DNA of 34,040 nt from Saccoglossus kowalevskii. Taxonomy: Eukaryota; Hemichordata; Enteropneusta; Harrimaniidae. Under the pieces are notes generated by a model, which searched no databases, was not told the origin of the DNA, and saw only the letters and a program-made list of their open reading frames with translations. The first letter of the stretch is position 1; the number at the start of each line of letters is the position of its first letter. A program made the position numbers and the translations under genes. The stretch lies in the NCBI RefSeq assembly GCF_000003605.2, contig NW_003146774.1, forward strand, positions 195,601 to 229,640, written 5' to 3'. This document shows positions 33,399 through 34,040 of the stretch, piece by piece.

Positions 33399-34040
33399 AC
33401 GGAGATAAGAAAAAATAGTAATCGAAACAATTTTTCAGCTAACGTGCAATTAGAGGGGGTATGTGTTTTGCAGCGATAGCGGAAGAAACAGAACAAGAAC
33501 AATACCACCACACTGCTACCCGTTTCCTAAAAATACACTAGAATTCCCTGTTTTTCTATTTTCGTTTTTATTAGCTCCGCTGTCATCGTAAATGGCAGTC
33601 AACAATTGCATTTTCTATATTTTTAAAATTGCTTTGATACTTGGTATTGTGTGTGGAACTTTTTCAGTATTGTTCATTTCGTGATATCTTCAATTCCCTG
33701 CTTTTTGGGGAGAATATTTTTTCCGGTTTTAACTACCGCTCAATTGTTAACAACCAGCTCACCCTGGTGGACATTTTTCAGATTATTCTATTTTGTGACA
33801 ATATTAATAATTCTCTAATTTGTTTATTTAATGAATTTATCAAATCCAAAAATAGTTTAGCCTAGCAAGTAATATATGTTGACCCCCGTGTATTTTTTTT
33901 CTTTTTGAAAGGAATTTTTGAAAATAGCAAAAACGGGAAACACTAACGACTTGAATGCGCCCTCGGGGATATTGACAAGGTTTCTAACCAGTGACGTTAT
34001 TCATTAACTATGACCTATTTTAAAATAACCAGATTAGCCT
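33399..34040. other. Right end, nothing recognised
   Basis: AT-rich DNA. The open frame 33641-33865 is rich in F, I, N and L as expected from composition and has no family features. Confidence 0.5.

Noticed and set aside
33641-33865. 74-codon plus-strand frame
   Set aside because: Composition (F, I, N, L) is what AT-rich DNA gives by chance; no motif.

Overview
The window looks like nuclear DNA from a marine invertebrate animal, possibly a lophotrochozoan such as a mollusc. The signs are AT-rich sequence, many short exons with GT-AG introns, decayed BEL/Pao-type retrotransposon sequence, many dispersed and tandem repeats, and a relic of a gene family I know as multicopy from marine invertebrate genomes. 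The species cannot be fixed from sequence alone. No rRNA, tRNA or CRISPR was seen.

Positions 1-10,800 hold the 3' part of one spliced plus-strand gene. I traced 18 exons (1073-10785) whose phases join without conflict into at least 689 residues ending in a stop. The protein has an unrecognised N-terminal region, a von Willebrand A (vWA)-type domain, a UBC (E2) domain with its catalytic Cys, and a C-terminal U-box. It would combine E2 and E3 ubiquitin functions in one chain, with the vWA part a possible substrate or partner module. Its introns contain an LTR-like repeat (3439-4047) and a tandem repeat of about 112 bp (7365-7700).

Positions 10,800-25,600 are intergenic and rich in mobile-element debris: a minus-strand promoter-like block with heat-shock elements and a TATA box (12,378-12,572), a broken BEL/Pao pol remnant (13,718-15,118), a possible Gypsy fragment (16,474-16,929), a paired dispersed repeat (15,937 and 19,201), a 30-bp-arm hairpin (18,919-18,991), several minisatellites, and a second LTR-like copy (22,895-23,543) in the same orientation as the one at 3439.

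Positions 25,700-27,800 hold a compact plus-strand gene for a C11orf68/Bles03 (DUF1917, UPF0696) homologue. It has an extra, diverged and frame-compatible copy of the start of its last exon inside its intron. Positions 28,041-31,958 hold a pseudogene of a large multi-domain family with a PIN/FEN1-like C-terminal motif set, broken by several frameshifts and stops but keeping one clean intron. The right end has a 19-bp minisatellite (32,707-32,864), an unassigned minus-strand ORF with one membrane-like segment (33,120-33,398), and AT-rich DNA with nothing else recognised.
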